64,000 nucleotides of DNA, taken from contig NZ_AP014648.1 of the NCBI RefSeq assembly GCF_000828475.1, forward strand, positions 2,243,400 through 2,307,399. Reading direction: 5' to 3'. Below the pieces are notes generated by a model that worked only from the letters and a program-made list of their open reading frames with translations, ran no database searches and was not told where the DNA came from. This document shows, piece by piece, positions 9,887-18,945 of this stretch (its first letter is position 1; each line of letters begins with the position of its first letter). The stretch comes from Methyloceanibacter caenitepidi (GTDB lineage: Bacteria > Pseudomonadota > Alphaproteobacteria > Rhizobiales > Methyloligellaceae). The translations under genes were made by a program, and so were the position numbers.

Positions 9887-9914
9887 AAGACACTGTTTCA
9901 ATCTGGCCTGTCAA
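9887..9914 (-). promoter_or_regulatory. Candidate fabD promoter
   Basis: Reading the minus strand, a perfect -35 TTGACA (plus positions 9909-9914) is followed after 16 nt by TGTCTT (9887-9892), a poor -10. The position about 40 nt before the fabD ATG is suitable. The call is weak because only the -35 is good. Confidence 0.3.
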
Positions 9915-9953
9915 GCGGGCATAAGTACCGCCCGCCCGGCGTCCCCATTTGCC

Positions 9954-9981
9954 TTGCAAAGCGTCCGCAAACCACTATAAA
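9954..9981 (+). promoter_or_regulatory. Sigma-70-type promoter of the rpsF operon
   Basis: TTGCAA (9954-9959), a 16-nt spacer, then TATAAA (9976-9981). This is close to consensus and one of the best promoters in the window. A start near 9988 would give a leader of about 205 nt before rpsF, long enough for autogenous control. Confidence 0.6.
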
Positions 9982-10025
9982 GCCCAGCTTCCAGTAACCG
10001 CTCCGGTCGGAGGCTGAACGGAGGA

Positions 10026-10060
10026 CCGTTTCCGGGCCCATTTATAATGGGCCGGACGGC
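10026..10060 (+). promoter_or_regulatory. Hairpin in the rpsF leader, candidate S6:S18 autoregulatory RNA
   Basis: An 8-bp perfect stem GGCCCATT/AATGGGCC (10035-10042 and 10046-10053) with a TAT loop is flanked by an outer CCGT/ACGG pairing. CCG/GG-containing internal-loop sequence lies between the two stems. Many bacterial rpsF leaders carry a hairpin with a CCG-containing bulge bound by the S6:S18 complex; the position and layout match that idea, but I could not check the Rfam consensus. A further small GCTCT/AGAGC hairpin lies at about 10104-10115. Confidence 0.4.
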
Positions 10061-10193
10061 AGGAGAAATCCGCCCTCCCGTGTCTCCGCTCTTCTGGGCT
10101 AGCGCTCTTTAGAGCTACTTCTTGGGCCTTTCCTTCATAGCGCCCACGACGAGGCTTCGCGCCGGAGCAACAAAGAAGAAGGAAAGGCACACC

Positions 10194-10646
10194 ATGCCTC
10201 TCTATGAACACGTGTTCCTGGCGCGCCAGGACGTTTCGACTCAGCAGGTCGAAGGCCTGCAGGAGACCTTCCGCTCTCTGATCGAGGAGAATGGCGGAAA
10301 GGTCGCCAAGACCGAATATTGGGGCCTCAAGTCTCTCGCCTACCGTGTGAAGAAGAACCGGAAGGCTCACTACACGCTGATGAACATCGATGCCCCGCAC
10401 GAGGCCGTTGCCGAGATGGAACGCCAGATGGGTCTGTCTACGGACGTCATCCGTTTCCTGACCGTGCGTGTGGACGAGCATGAGGACGGTCCCTCCGCGA
10501 TGATGCGCCGTTCCGATCGCGACGAACGCGACGGACGCCGTGGCCCGCGCCGCGAACGCGATCACGACCGTGGCGACCGCCCGTCGCGCGACTCCCACTC
10601 CGACCGGGGCGCCTCCAGCAGAGACGACAACGAGGACAATTCCTAA
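10194..10646 (+). CDS. rpsF: 30S ribosomal protein S6
   Basis: 150 residues. It begins [15 protein letters not shown], the conserved S6 start, with GAAGGAAAGG as ribosome-binding site, so the upstream in-frame extension is rejected. The S6 fold occupies residues 1 to about 100. The remainder is a highly charged Arg/Asp-rich tail ([18 protein letters not shown] and onward) ending DDNEDNS, typical of alphaproteobacterial S6. It binds S18 and 16S rRNA in the platform of the small subunit. The stop overlaps the rpsR start by one base (TAATG), so the two partners are translated together. Confidence 0.98.
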   Translation: MPLYEHVFLARQDVSTQQVEGLQETFRSLIEENGGKVAKTEYWGLKSLAYRVKKNRKAHYTLMNIDAPHEAVAEMERQMGLSTDVIRFLTVRVDEHEDGPSAMMRRSDRDERDGRRGPRRERDHDRGDRPSRDSHSDRGASSRDDNEDNS

Positions 10647-10891
10647 TGAGCACGACCACGATCCAAGCGCGCCGCCCGTTCTATCGCCGGCGCAAGACCT
10701 GTCCCTTCTCCGGCGACAAGGCCCCGAAGATCGACTACAAGGACGTGAAGCTGCTGCAGCGCTACGTTTCCGAGCGCGGCAAGATGGTGCCGAGCCGGAT
10801 CACGGCGGTATCCGCCAAGAAGCAGCGGGAACTGGCGCGCGCGATCAAGCGGGCCCGCTTCCTCGGCCTGCTGCCGTACCTGATCCAGTAG
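10646..10891 (+). CDS. rpsR: 30S ribosomal protein S18
   Basis: 81 residues, the usual length. It carries the conserved basic N-terminus [15 protein letters not shown], then the core [19 protein letters not shown], and ends [10 protein letters not shown]. It forms a heterodimer with S6. The single Cys in KTCPF is the position that can contribute to zinc binding in some S18 proteins, but no other Cys is present here. Confidence 0.99.
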   Translation: MSTTTIQARRPFYRRRKTCPFSGDKAPKIDYKDVKLLQRYVSERGKMVPSRITAVSAKKQRELARAIKRARFLGLLPYLIQ

Positions 10892-11021
10892 TCAAGGCTA
10901 CCGACTTACAACAAGTAGAAGCTTGGGCCTCCGGGCCAGACGACAAATCGAACCGAAAGTTGGGGTGGGCGCAGGTCCCACCCCTAACCGCCCCCAGAAG
11001 GCAAGCGGGACAGCGAGACCA

Positions 11022-11996
11022 ATGCCGGCACATCTTCTCATAGGCGCAGGCGCAGGCCTGGTTTCAGCGGCGCTGTTTGCGTCCGCCGTCGTCTCGGCGG
11101 CGCTGGCCGGCCTCATTCTCTATCTTTGTCCGTTGCCGCTGTGCCTCGCAGGTCTCGCCTGGGGCAAGCAGGCCGTCACGCTTGCAGGCGTCGTGGGGGC
11201 AATCCTCACCCTGCTCGTGCTCGGCGCTTCGCCGGGTATCGTCTATGCAGTCACCGTGGCGATTCCGGCCACGATCCTGGTGCATCTCAGCCTGCAGTAC
11301 CGCACCGTTCCTGACCCTGCCGGCACGGCCAAGCAGATCGTCGCCTGGTATCCCGCCGGCCGGATCGTCGCCGCCGCCGCCATCATGGCGGGCGTCATCG
11401 CGCTGTTGATGGTGCTGCTTCTCGGTCCCGACATGACCCGTTACCAGGCCGCCATCGATCAGATGATTCCGCTGATCCACGAAACGCTGGGTGCGGACAA
11501 CGAAATCTGGACGCCCGAGGCGACCGAGAATTTGCGGACCCTTCTGACGCGCGCCCTGCCCGCGGTCATGGCGATCGTCTGGATCACCATCGCGCTGTTC
11601 AACATGTGGCTCGCCGGCGCGATCGCAAAGGGTTCCGGTCACGCCTTGCGTCCGTGGCCCAACTTCCACACCCTCGAGATTCCGAATGCGATGGTCATTG
11701 CGTTCGCCGTGGCCCTCGCACTGTCCTTTGTTCCCGGAATCATCGGCTTGATCGGCACCGGTTTCGCAGGCGCTTTCTTGATCGCGTATCTGCTTCAGGG
11801 GCTCGCGGTCATCCACTTCTACACCCTCGGCATGCCGTTCCGCACGGTCCTGCTGGTGGTCCTTTATCTCGCCGTTTTGCTTCTCGGGTGGGTGGCGATC
11901 CTCGTCGCCATTCTCGGGCTTGGCGAACCGATGTTCGGCCTGCGAGGACGCGCCGCGGCCGCCCCGATCAAAACTGACGACGACAACCACGACTAA
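11022..11996 (+). CDS. DUF2232 family multi-pass membrane protein
   Basis: 324 residues from the ATG at 11022. An upstream TTG at 10923 would add a non-hydrophobic leader and is less likely. The protein is almost entirely hydrophobic, with about eight predicted membrane helices, and ends in a short charged tail (KTDDDNHD). Proteins of this type (DUF2232, loosely YybS-like) commonly sit between rpsR and rplI in alphaproteobacteria. Function is unknown; the family has been compared to ECF-transporter S components, but nothing in this sequence indicates a substrate. Placement inside a ribosomal operon suggests growth-linked expression. Confidence 0.75.
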   Translation: MPAHLLIGAGAGLVSAALFASAVVSAALAGLILYLCPLPLCLAGLAWGKQAVTLAGVVGAILTLLVLGASPGIVYAVTVAIPATILVHLSLQYRTVPDPAGTAKQIVAWYPAGRIVAAAAIMAGVIALLMVLLLGPDMTRYQAAIDQMIPLIHETLGADNEIWTPEATENLRTLLTRALPAVMAIVWITIALFNMWLAGAIAKGSGHALRPWPNFHTLEIPNAMVIAFAVALALSFVPGIIGLIGTGFAGAFLIAYLLQGLAVIHFYTLGMPFRTVLLVVLYLAVLLLGWVAILVAILGLGEPMFGLRGRAAAAPIKTDDDNHD

Positions 11997-12030
11997 CTAA
12001 CGACGACTGAAAGACTAGGAGTACTGAACC

Positions 12031-12654
12031 ATGGAAATCATCCTGTTGGAGCGCATCGGCCGCCTCGGACAAATCGGCGATGTGGTCAACGTCAAAGACG
12101 GCTACGCCCGCAACTTCCTTCTGCCGCATGGCAAGGCTTTGCGCGCAACCGAAGCCAATCGCGCTCATTTCGAGAACGAGCGTGCGCAGCTCGAGGCACG
12201 TGACCTGGAGCGCAAGACCGAAGCCGAAGCCGTGTCCGAGAAACTGGCCGGCGAGAGCTTCGTTGTGATCCGCCAGGCCGGTGACACCGGACAGCTCTAC
12301 GGCTCCGTGTCGACCCGCGACATTGCCGCGGCCGTGACCGAAGGCGGCTTCTCGATCGAGCGCCAGCAGGTGCTGCTCGACAGGCCCATCAAGACCCTCG
12401 GCCTTCACGAAGTCCGCGTGGCGCTGCATGGCGAGGTCGTTCCGACCGTGATCGTCAATGTCGCCCGCACCGAGGACGAGGCCGAGCGCCAGGCGCGCGG
12501 CGAAGACGTGACCCAGGAGCTGACCGACGAGGAAGAGGAAGCCGCCGAGGCGCTTGCCGCCGGCGAGGCGCTCTTCGAAGAAGGCGCAGCGCCCGAAGAA
12601 GCCGACGAGGCCACCGACGAAGAGACGAAAGAGGATGGCGCAGAGTCCGCTTAG
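12031..12654 (+). CDS. rplI: 50S ribosomal protein L9
   Basis: 207 residues against about 149 in E. coli. The N-terminal rRNA-binding domain is canonical ([17 protein letters not shown] then [14 protein letters not shown]), followed by the long connecting helix and the C-terminal domain to about residue 150. The last 50-60 residues are an acidic Glu/Ala/Asp tail ([19 protein letters not shown]). Such tails are known in Rhizobiales L9. A TAGGAG ribosome-binding site precedes the ATG. An 11-bp hairpin follows the gene. Confidence 0.98.
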   Translation: MEIILLERIGRLGQIGDVVNVKDGYARNFLLPHGKALRATEANRAHFENERAQLEARDLERKTEAEAVSEKLAGESFVVIRQAGDTGQLYGSVSTRDIAAAVTEGGFSIERQQVLLDRPIKTLGLHEVRVALHGEVVPTVIVNVARTEDEAERQARGEDVTQELTDEEEEAAEALAAGEALFEEGAAPEEADEATDEETKEDGAESA

Positions 12655-12688
12655 CGCGACAATTCGCGACACGAACCATTAGGCATTC

Positions 12689-12721
12689 GAGGAGGCAGGT
12701 TGTTGTCTCTCCTGCCTCCTC
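12689..12721 (+). terminator. Hairpin after rplI, probable transcription terminator
   Basis: Perfect 11-bp inverted repeat GAGGAGGCAGG (12689-12699) and CCTGCCTCCTC (12711-12721) with an 11-nt loop, 35 nt past the rplI stop. It is not followed by a T-run, so termination may be inefficient, or the stem may instead stabilise the mRNA 3' end. Confidence 0.5.
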
Positions 12722-12792
12722 TGCCTAGGATATGCGAGGCTCAACGTCGGTAACAACGGGCCCCGAACACATGATCTGTCGCGTGAACTGAC

Positions 12793-14037
12793 ATGTTTCG
12801 CCCGCTCAAACTCATTCTTGGGCGGACAATAAAGACCGGCCACCTGCAGCTGGTTGATGCCGAGGGCCGAACCCATGCGTTCGGCGACGGTACGGGCACC
12901 CCCGTCATCGCCCACATTCAAGACAAGCGCACCGAGAGACAGCTGTTCTTCAATGCATCCCTCGCGGTGGGCGAAGCCTACATGGACCGGCGCCTCGTTC
13001 TCGAACAGGGCACGCTCTACGATCTTCTCGAACTCGCAATGAGCAACGCGTCGTGGCAGCGGCGGCCGGGTTGGATCCAGGCGTTAGACGCCGTGCGCGG
13101 CGCTGCCCTGCGACTGCAGCACTACAACCTCACCAAACGGTCCCGGCGGAACGTCGCCCACCATTACGATATCGACGGCTCACTTTACGATCTGTTCCTC
13201 GACCCGGACCGACAGTACTCCTGCGCCTATTTCGAGGAAGAAGGCCAGTCGCTCGAGGATGCGCAGGAAGCCAAGAAGCGCCACATCGCCGCCAAGCTCA
13301 ACCTGTCGGACGGGATGCGGGTGCTCGATATCGGTTCGGGCTGGGGCGGACTGGCGCTGCATCTCGCCAAGACCGCTCATGTGGACGTGACGGGGATCAC
13401 GCTGAGCGAGGAGCAACTCAAAACCGCCCGCGAGCGCGCGGCCGCCGAGGGGCTATCAAAGGCTGTCCGGTTCGAGCTGTGCGACTATCGCGATCTCGAA
13501 GGTCAGTTCGACCGCATCGTCTCGGTGGGCATGTTCGAACATGTCGGGTCCGCGCATTACCGGCAGTTCTTCCGGCAGCTGGAGCGGTTGCTGACCGACC
13601 AAGGCGTGGCCCTTGTTCATTCGATCGGTCAGTTCGATGCCCCGACGGCAACGAACCCGTTCATCGCCAAGTACATCTTCCCCGGCGGCTACATTCCCGC
13701 CTTGAGCGAGGTTCTGCCTGCGATCGAGCGCGAAGGCCTGCTGACCACGGATGTCGAGATCCTTCGGCTGCATTATGCGACGACGCTGCGCCACTGGCGG
13801 CAGCGCTTCCGTGGCGCCTGGCATACGGCGGCGGAGAAATTCGGCGAACGATTCTGCCGTATGTGGGAGATGTATTTGGCTTGCTCGGAAACGAGCTTCC
13901 GCTACCAGAAACTCATGGTCTTCCAGATCCAGCTGGCCAAATCCATCGACGCTCTGCCCATGACTCGCGATTACATGACGGACCGCGAACGGGACTTGCG
14001 CGCACGCGCCCGCCAGGCGGGCGCCGGGGGCTCATAA
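12793..14037 (+). CDS. cfa: Cyclopropane-fatty-acyl-phospholipid synthase family methyltransferase
   Basis: 414 residues. It adds a methylene from S-adenosylmethionine across double bonds of membrane phospholipid acyl chains. The SAM site is VLDIGSGWGGLALHLA (roughly residues 174-189), followed by VTGITLSEEQL, SVGMFEHVG and the conserved C-terminal block LACSETSFRYQKLMVFQIQL. The N-terminal 100 residues fit the small N-terminal lipid-binding domain of this family. It is monocistronic between rplI and dnaB. Alternative membrane-lipid methylations by related enzymes cannot be excluded from sequence. Confidence 0.88.
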   Translation: MFRPLKLILGRTIKTGHLQLVDAEGRTHAFGDGTGTPVIAHIQDKRTERQLFFNASLAVGEAYMDRRLVLEQGTLYDLLELAMSNASWQRRPGWIQALDAVRGAALRLQHYNLTKRSRRNVAHHYDIDGSLYDLFLDPDRQYSCAYFEEEGQSLEDAQEAKKRHIAAKLNLSDGMRVLDIGSGWGGLALHLAKTAHVDVTGITLSEEQLKTARERAAAEGLSKAVRFELCDYRDLEGQFDRIVSVGMFEHVGSAHYRQFFRQLERLLTDQGVALVHSIGQFDAPTATNPFIAKYIFPGGYIPALSEVLPAIEREGLLTTDVEILRLHYATTLRHWRQRFRGAWHTAAEKFGERFCRMWEMYLACSETSFRYQKLMVFQIQLAKSIDALPMTRDYMTDRERDLRARARQAGAGGS

Positions 14038-14141
14038 AGAGCGGCCGGAACGCGAAATTAGCCTGTGGGTTTGGGCACGATCTCCCCGTTGTTCACAGGA
14101 CTGACATCTGGTCGGCCCCTGGCAATTAGCTACTCTTGCGC

Positions 14142-15644
14142 ATGACCGCACTGATTCGCCAGACGCCCCAGGGGCCGCATCACGAGCCCCATTCCGAGGC
14201 CCCGGACTACCGGGAGGCCCCCCATAATCTGGAGGCCGAGCAGGACCTGCTCGGCGCGATCCTCGTGAACAACGAGGCGCTGGACCGGGTCTCAAGCTTC
14301 CTGAAGCCCGATCACTTCTTCGACCCGCTTCATGGGCGCATCTTCGAAAGCGCGGCCAAGCTCATTATGGGCGGCAAGCGCGCGACGCCCATCACGCTCA
14401 AGACTTTTTTCCAAGCGGACCCGCCTGTCGGCGATCTCACGGTGCCGCAGTACCTGGGACGCCTCGCCGCCAACGCCACCACGATCATCAACGCCGAGGA
14501 CTATGGCCGAACGGTCTACGATCTGGCCGTCCGCCGGAACCTGATCGAGATTGGCGAGAGCATGGTCAACACGGCTTACGACTCGCCGATCGACGCGGAA
14601 CCGTCGAAGCAAATCGAAGAGGCCGAACAGCGGCTCTACGAACTCGCGGAGACGGGAAAATACGGCGCCGGCTTCGAGCCATTCTCGTCCGCCCTCACCG
14701 ACGCGATCGACATGGCTGCGAACGCCTATCAGCGCGATGGCGGCCTGTCCGGACTTGCCACTGGCTTCGCCGATCTCGACCAGCGCATGGGCGGCTTGCA
14801 GGCTTCGGACCTCATCATTCTCGCGGGACGCCCCTCCATGGGTAAGACGGCGCTCGCCACCAACATCGCCTATCACGTGGCCAAGGCCTACGCCGCCGAT
14901 CCCAATACCGGCGAAGCGACGGACGGTGCTGTGGTGGGCTTCTTCTCCCTGGAAATGTCGGCGGAGCAGCTGGCGACCCGTATCATCTCCGAGCAGTCCC
15001 AGATCTCTTCGGAGAAGATCCGCCGCGGCCGCATCGACTCGAACGATTTCGACCGTATCGTCGAGGCCTCCCAGGAGCTCCAAAACCTCCCGCTCTTCAT
15101 CGACCAGACGGGCGGTATCTCCGTCGCCCAGCTTGCCGCCCGTGCCCGGCGTCTGAAAAGGCAGCGGGGGCTTGGATTTATCATCGTGGATTACCTTCAG
15201 CTCTTAACGGGGTCCTCACGCCGCGCCCAGGAAGGCCGCGTGCAAGAGGTGTCCGAGATCACCACCGGATTGAAAGCCCTGGCCAAAGAGCTGCACGTGC
15301 CTATTCTCGCGCTCTCACAGCTCTCCCGTCAGGTCGAGCAGAGGGATGACAAGCGGCCGCAGCTGGCGGATTTGCGTGAATCGGGTTCCATCGAACAGGA
15401 TGCCGATGTGGTAATGTTCGTGTTCCGCGAGGAATACTACCTAGAGCGCAGCCAGCCTCGCGAGAACACCGAAGAGCACAGACAGTGGCAACAGGACATG
15501 GAAGCCGTCATGGGCAAGGCCGAGGTCATCGTGGGCAAACAGCGTCACGGGCCGACGGGAACAGTGACGCTGCAGTTCTCTCCGGAGTTCACCCGCTTCT
15601 CCAATCTCGCGGCCTCGGATCGTCTGCCGGACCGGATGGAGTGA
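14142..15644 (+). CDS. dnaB: Replicative DNA helicase DnaB
   Basis: 500 residues from the ATG at 14142; a TTG two codons earlier is an alternative. The N-terminal primase-interacting domain starts at PHNLEAEQDLLGAIL. The RecA-type motor domain has Walker A GRPSMGKTAL and Walker B FIIVDYLQLL, then LSQLSRQVEQRDDKRPQLAD with the helicase signature RESGSIEQDAD. It is a hexameric 5'-3' helicase at the replication fork. No intein or insertion is seen. The stop overlaps the alr start (GTGA). Confidence 0.98.
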   Translation: MTALIRQTPQGPHHEPHSEAPDYREAPHNLEAEQDLLGAILVNNEALDRVSSFLKPDHFFDPLHGRIFESAAKLIMGGKRATPITLKTFFQADPPVGDLTVPQYLGRLAANATTIINAEDYGRTVYDLAVRRNLIEIGESMVNTAYDSPIDAEPSKQIEEAEQRLYELAETGKYGAGFEPFSSALTDAIDMAANAYQRDGGLSGLATGFADLDQRMGGLQASDLIILAGRPSMGKTALATNIAYHVAKAYAADPNTGEATDGAVVGFFSLEMSAEQLATRIISEQSQISSEKIRRGRIDSNDFDRIVEASQELQNLPLFIDQTGGISVAQLAARARRLKRQRGLGFIIVDYLQLLTGSSRRAQEGRVQEVSEITTGLKALAKELHVPILALSQLSRQVEQRDDKRPQLADLRESGSIEQDADVVMFVFREEYYLERSQPRENTEEHRQWQQDMEAVMGKAEVIVGKQRHGPTGTVTLQFSPEFTRFSNLAASDRLPDRME

Positions 15645-16795
15645 GCGGCGCAGCAGCGCGGCCGCAGAACCCCGGTCCAGCCGGCAACGACACCCACCAG
15701 ACGGCGATCTTGACGATCGATCTCGGCGCCCTGGCACAAAACTATCGCGACTTGCGCGAGCGCGCGCGCCCTGCCGAATGCGCGGCCGTCGTGAAAGCGG
15801 ACGCCTACGGGCTGGGTATGGCGCAAGCCGCTGCCGTTCTCTGGCGCACCGGCTGCCGGACCTACTTCGTGGCGACCATCGGCGAAGCGATCGACCTGCG
15901 CACCCTATTGCCCGAGGCGAAGATCTATGTGCTGAACGGCCTCATGGCCGGAACCGCCGCCGCCTTTCACGCCTACAATCTCCGTCCGGTGCTCAATAGC
16001 GCCAGAGAGGTCCGTGAGTGGGCCGGCTACTGCACCCATGTGCGCGAGGCCCTGCCCTGCGCCGTTCATCTCGACACCGGTATGAACCGGCTCGGGCTCT
16101 CCGCAGCCGACATCGACGAGATCATAAGCATCGCCGATCTGTGGCAAACGGTGGCTTTGTCCTTGGTCGTGAGCCATCTCGCCTGCGCCGACGACTGCGC
16201 CCACGCCAAGAACGCGCAACAGCGCGCACGCTTTGACGTGCTTCGAGCGATGTTCCCGGACGCGCCGGCGAGCCTTGCCAATTCCGCCGGCATCCTGCTT
16301 GGACGCGACTACCACTACGATCTGGTGCGGCCCGGCGTTGCGCTCTATGGCGGCCACCCACAGCGGCAGGGCGAAAGCCCGTTTCGCTCGGTCGTGCACC
16401 TGATGGGCCGGATTCTGCAAATCCGCGACGCGGAAATAGGCGAGACCGTCGGCTATGGCGCAACCCGGACCCTCGACCGCCCCACCCGCATCGCGGTGGT
16501 GTCGGCCGGCTACGCGGACGGTTTGTTCCGGGCTCTCTCCGCCGGCGACGGCGAGACGGGTCTGACCGGCTATCTCGGACCCTACCCGGCGCCGATCCTG
16601 GGACGCGTCTCCATGGATCTGATCAGCGTGGACGTGACGGACGTGCCGGAGGCGTTCTGCCAGCGGGGCGCTTGGGTCGAGCTCCTCGGCCCCAATGTCA
16701 GTGCGCACGCCATGGCGGCGCAAGCCGGAACTATCGACTATGAAGTGCTGACGAGCCTCGGCAACCGCGCCTCGCGCCGTTACATCGGCAGCTAA
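15641..16795 (+). CDS. alr: Alanine racemase
   Basis: 384 residues from GTG 15641, which overlaps the dnaB stop (GTGA); the longer open frame inside dnaB is shadow. This PLP enzyme interconverts L- and D-alanine for peptidoglycan. The PLP lysine is in AVVKADAYGLG, and VGYGATRTL and VVSAGYADGL carry conserved residues of the second domain. The nucleophilic Tyr of the partner subunit lies in the GYGATR region. The dnaB-alr-radA order is typical of Rhizobiales. A lead of about 25 residues before ILTIDLGAL is poorly conserved. Confidence 0.96.
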   Translation: MSGAAARPQNPGPAGNDTHQTAILTIDLGALAQNYRDLRERARPAECAAVVKADAYGLGMAQAAAVLWRTGCRTYFVATIGEAIDLRTLLPEAKIYVLNGLMAGTAAAFHAYNLRPVLNSAREVREWAGYCTHVREALPCAVHLDTGMNRLGLSAADIDEIISIADLWQTVALSLVVSHLACADDCAHAKNAQQRARFDVLRAMFPDAPASLANSAGILLGRDYHYDLVRPGVALYGGHPQRQGESPFRSVVHLMGRILQIRDAEIGETVGYGATRTLDRPTRIAVVSAGYADGLFRALSAGDGETGLTGYLGPYPAPILGRVSMDLISVDVTDVPEAFCQRGAWVELLGPNVSAHAMAAQAGTIDYEVLTSLGNRASRRYIGS

Positions 16796-16821
16796 GCGGG
16801 GCGCGTAACGCACGAGAGACT

Positions 16822-18204
16822 ATGGCAAAACCCTCCAAAGCTTACGTCTGTCAATCCTGCGGCGCCGTCGCCGCTCGTTGGTCGGGCAAATGCGCTGCCT
16901 GCGGCGAGTGGAACTCCCTGATCGAGGAAGCGTCCACGCCCACGCAAAGCCCGGCTCTCGTCGCCATCAAGGGCGGCAAGGGACGCCAGGCGCAGTTCGA
17001 AACATTGGACGCAAAGACCGAGGATGCGCCCCGGCTCAAGACCGGTATCGCGGAGTTGGACCGCGTCCTGGGCGGCGGCCTGGTGCCGGGAGCCGCCGTG
17101 CTCGTGGGCGGCGACCCGGGCATCGGCAAGTCCACGCTTCTGCTGCAGGCCGCGGCGGAGCTCGCGACGGACGGCGCGTCCGTGATCTACCTGTCGGGCG
17201 AAGAGGCCACCGCTCAAGTACGGATGCGCGCGGGACGCCTTGGAGTCGCGGGCGCGCCCGTCGCGCTCGGCACCGAGACCAACGTCGCCAACATCATCGC
17301 CACATTGAGCAGCGGTCCGCCCCCTGCCCTTGTCATCATCGACTCCGTCCAGACGCTCTGGTCGGAAGGCATCGAATCCGCACCCGGCACAATCTCCCAA
17401 CTGAGAGGCTGTTCCGCGGCGCTCATCAGCTACGCCAAGGCCAGCGGCACGACATTGATCCTCGTCGGCCACGTGACCAAGGACGGCCAGATTGCAGGCC
17501 CGAAGGTGATCGAACACATGGTCGACACGGTCCTCTACTTCGAAGGGCTCAGCGGCCATCAGTTCCGCATTCTGCGGTCTGTGAAGAACCGCTTTGGGCC
17601 CACCGATGAGATCGGTGTCTTCGAGATGCGCCTGGAGGGCCTCCGCGAAGTCGAGAACCCGTCAGCACTGTTCCTCAACGATGCAGACCGCGGCTCGCCG
17701 GGCACGGCCGTCTTCGCCGGCATGGAGGGCACCCGGCCCATCCTTGTGGAGATTCAGGGCCTCGTGGCCCAGAGCGTGCTGGGAACGCCCCGCCGCGCCG
17801 TCGTCGGTTGGGACCAGAACCGTCTCTCGATGCTGCTCGCCGTCCTGGAAGCGCGCTGCGGCGTGCGGCTTGGCGGCCACGACGTTTACCTCAACGTGGC
17901 CGGCGGCCTCCGGCTGAACGAACCGGCTGCCGACCTTGCAGCGGCCGCGGCCCTGCTCTCGTCCTTCACGGGCCGTGCCGCCCCAGAAGACACGGTCTAT
18001 TTCGGGGAAGTCAGCCTGACCGGCGCCGTCCGCGCGGTCGGCCACACGGACCAGCGTCTCAAGGAATCGGCCAAGCTCGGCTTCGTCCAGGCCGTTGCAC
18101 CCGCGAGCAAGGGCCCGGCTGAGCACGACGCGGCCGGCATCGTGCTCAACCCCGTCTCCCAGCTCGAAGAACTCGTGACGTGGTTCGCGCTGCCCGAGGG
18201 TTAA
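16822..18204 (+). CDS. radA: DNA repair protein RadA
   Basis: 460 residues. It has a C4 zinc finger at the N-terminus (VCQSCGAVAARW, KCAACGEW), Walker A GGDPGIGKSTLL, the RadA-specific KNRFG motif in VKNRFGPTDEIG, and a C-terminal Lon-protease-like domain. RadA is a RecA-related helicase promoting branch migration during recombinational repair. Its start follows a GAGAGA box. It lies downstream of alr and upstream of cvpA-purF. Confidence 0.97.
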   Translation: MAKPSKAYVCQSCGAVAARWSGKCAACGEWNSLIEEASTPTQSPALVAIKGGKGRQAQFETLDAKTEDAPRLKTGIAELDRVLGGGLVPGAAVLVGGDPGIGKSTLLLQAAAELATDGASVIYLSGEEATAQVRMRAGRLGVAGAPVALGTETNVANIIATLSSGPPPALVIIDSVQTLWSEGIESAPGTISQLRGCSAALISYAKASGTTLILVGHVTKDGQIAGPKVIEHMVDTVLYFEGLSGHQFRILRSVKNRFGPTDEIGVFEMRLEGLREVENPSALFLNDADRGSPGTAVFAGMEGTRPILVEIQGLVAQSVLGTPRRAVVGWDQNRLSMLLAVLEARCGVRLGGHDVYLNVAGGLRLNEPAADLAAAAALLSSFTGRAAPEDTVYFGEVSLTGAVRAVGHTDQRLKESAKLGFVQAVAPASKGPAEHDAAGIVLNPVSQLEELVTWFALPEG

Positions 18205-18321
18205 CCCAGCGGTGGATTGCGACGAAGTGTGACCCCCAAGGCATTGCGCAAGGGGGCCCATTCGTGCTTCATCCGCGAGAATCGTGATAGGTTAGTAACT
18301 CTTCCGAGGGAGCGTCGTGGC

Positions 18322-18882
18322 ATGCCGATTTCCTGGCTCGATATCATTTTGATCGTCATCATGCTCATCTCGGGCTTCCTCGCCATGGTGCGCGGATTCA
18401 CCCGCGAGGTGCTGTCGATCTTCTCCTGGGCCATGGCGGCCGTCGCCGCGCTATACTTCACGCCGCGCTACTACGAAGTTCTCTCGCCCTATATCGACAA
18501 TCCGAGCATCGCGCAGATCGCGTTCGCCGCGGCCGTGTTCATCATCACGCTGATCATCGTCAGCCTCATCACTTTCCGCATCTCCGACAAGGTGCTCGAC
18601 AGCCGGGTTGGAGCGCTCGACCGCTCGCTCGGATTCGTGTTCGGCCTGGCCCGTGGCTTCCTCCTCGTGGCCATCGTCTTCATTCTTTTCACCGCGCTTG
18701 CGAGAGACCAGCCAGAGTGGGTCACCAGCGCGCGTTCTTATCCTGTCTTGCAGCGCACTCAGGTCGCCATCGAGTCGCTGCTGCCGACCAATCCCGAGGA
18801 GTACATCCCCAAGAAGGAAGAGGAAGGCAGCGACGCGGAAACGGATGGTGCGCCTGCCCAGCAGCAAGACGCGCCGCTCTAG
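18322..18882 (+). CDS. cvpA: CvpA family membrane protein
   Basis: 186 residues from the ATG at 18322, preceded by GAGGGAG; the longer upstream frame lacks hydrophobic character and a ribosome-binding site. It has four predicted membrane helices (LDIILIVIMLISGFLAMVRG begins the first) and the family motif VRGFTREVLSI, followed by an acidic Gln-rich C-terminal tail. CvpA is linked to colicin V production and envelope homeostasis in E. coli; the molecular role is unclear. Its place directly before purF is conserved across proteobacteria. Confidence 0.9.
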   Translation: MPISWLDIILIVIMLISGFLAMVRGFTREVLSIFSWAMAAVAALYFTPRYYEVLSPYIDNPSIAQIAFAAAVFIITLIIVSLITFRISDKVLDSRVGALDRSLGFVFGLARGFLLVAIVFILFTALARDQPEWVTSARSYPVLQRTQVAIESLLPTNPEEYIPKKEEEGSDAETDGAPAQQQDAPL

Positions 18883-18945
18883 TTAGGTGCTTGCGTCAAA
18901 GTATCCAGTTGCGTGGCATTGAAGCCCCAGACGGGGCGACTATTT

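Larger units (their letters stand above)
9846..10193. other. Divergent regulatory region between fabD and rpsF
   Basis: 348 nt without a gene. It holds a candidate fabD promoter facing left, a strong rpsF promoter facing right and a roughly 200-nt rpsF leader with hairpins; these are listed separately. No small ORF with a ribosome-binding site was seen. Confidence 0.7.
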
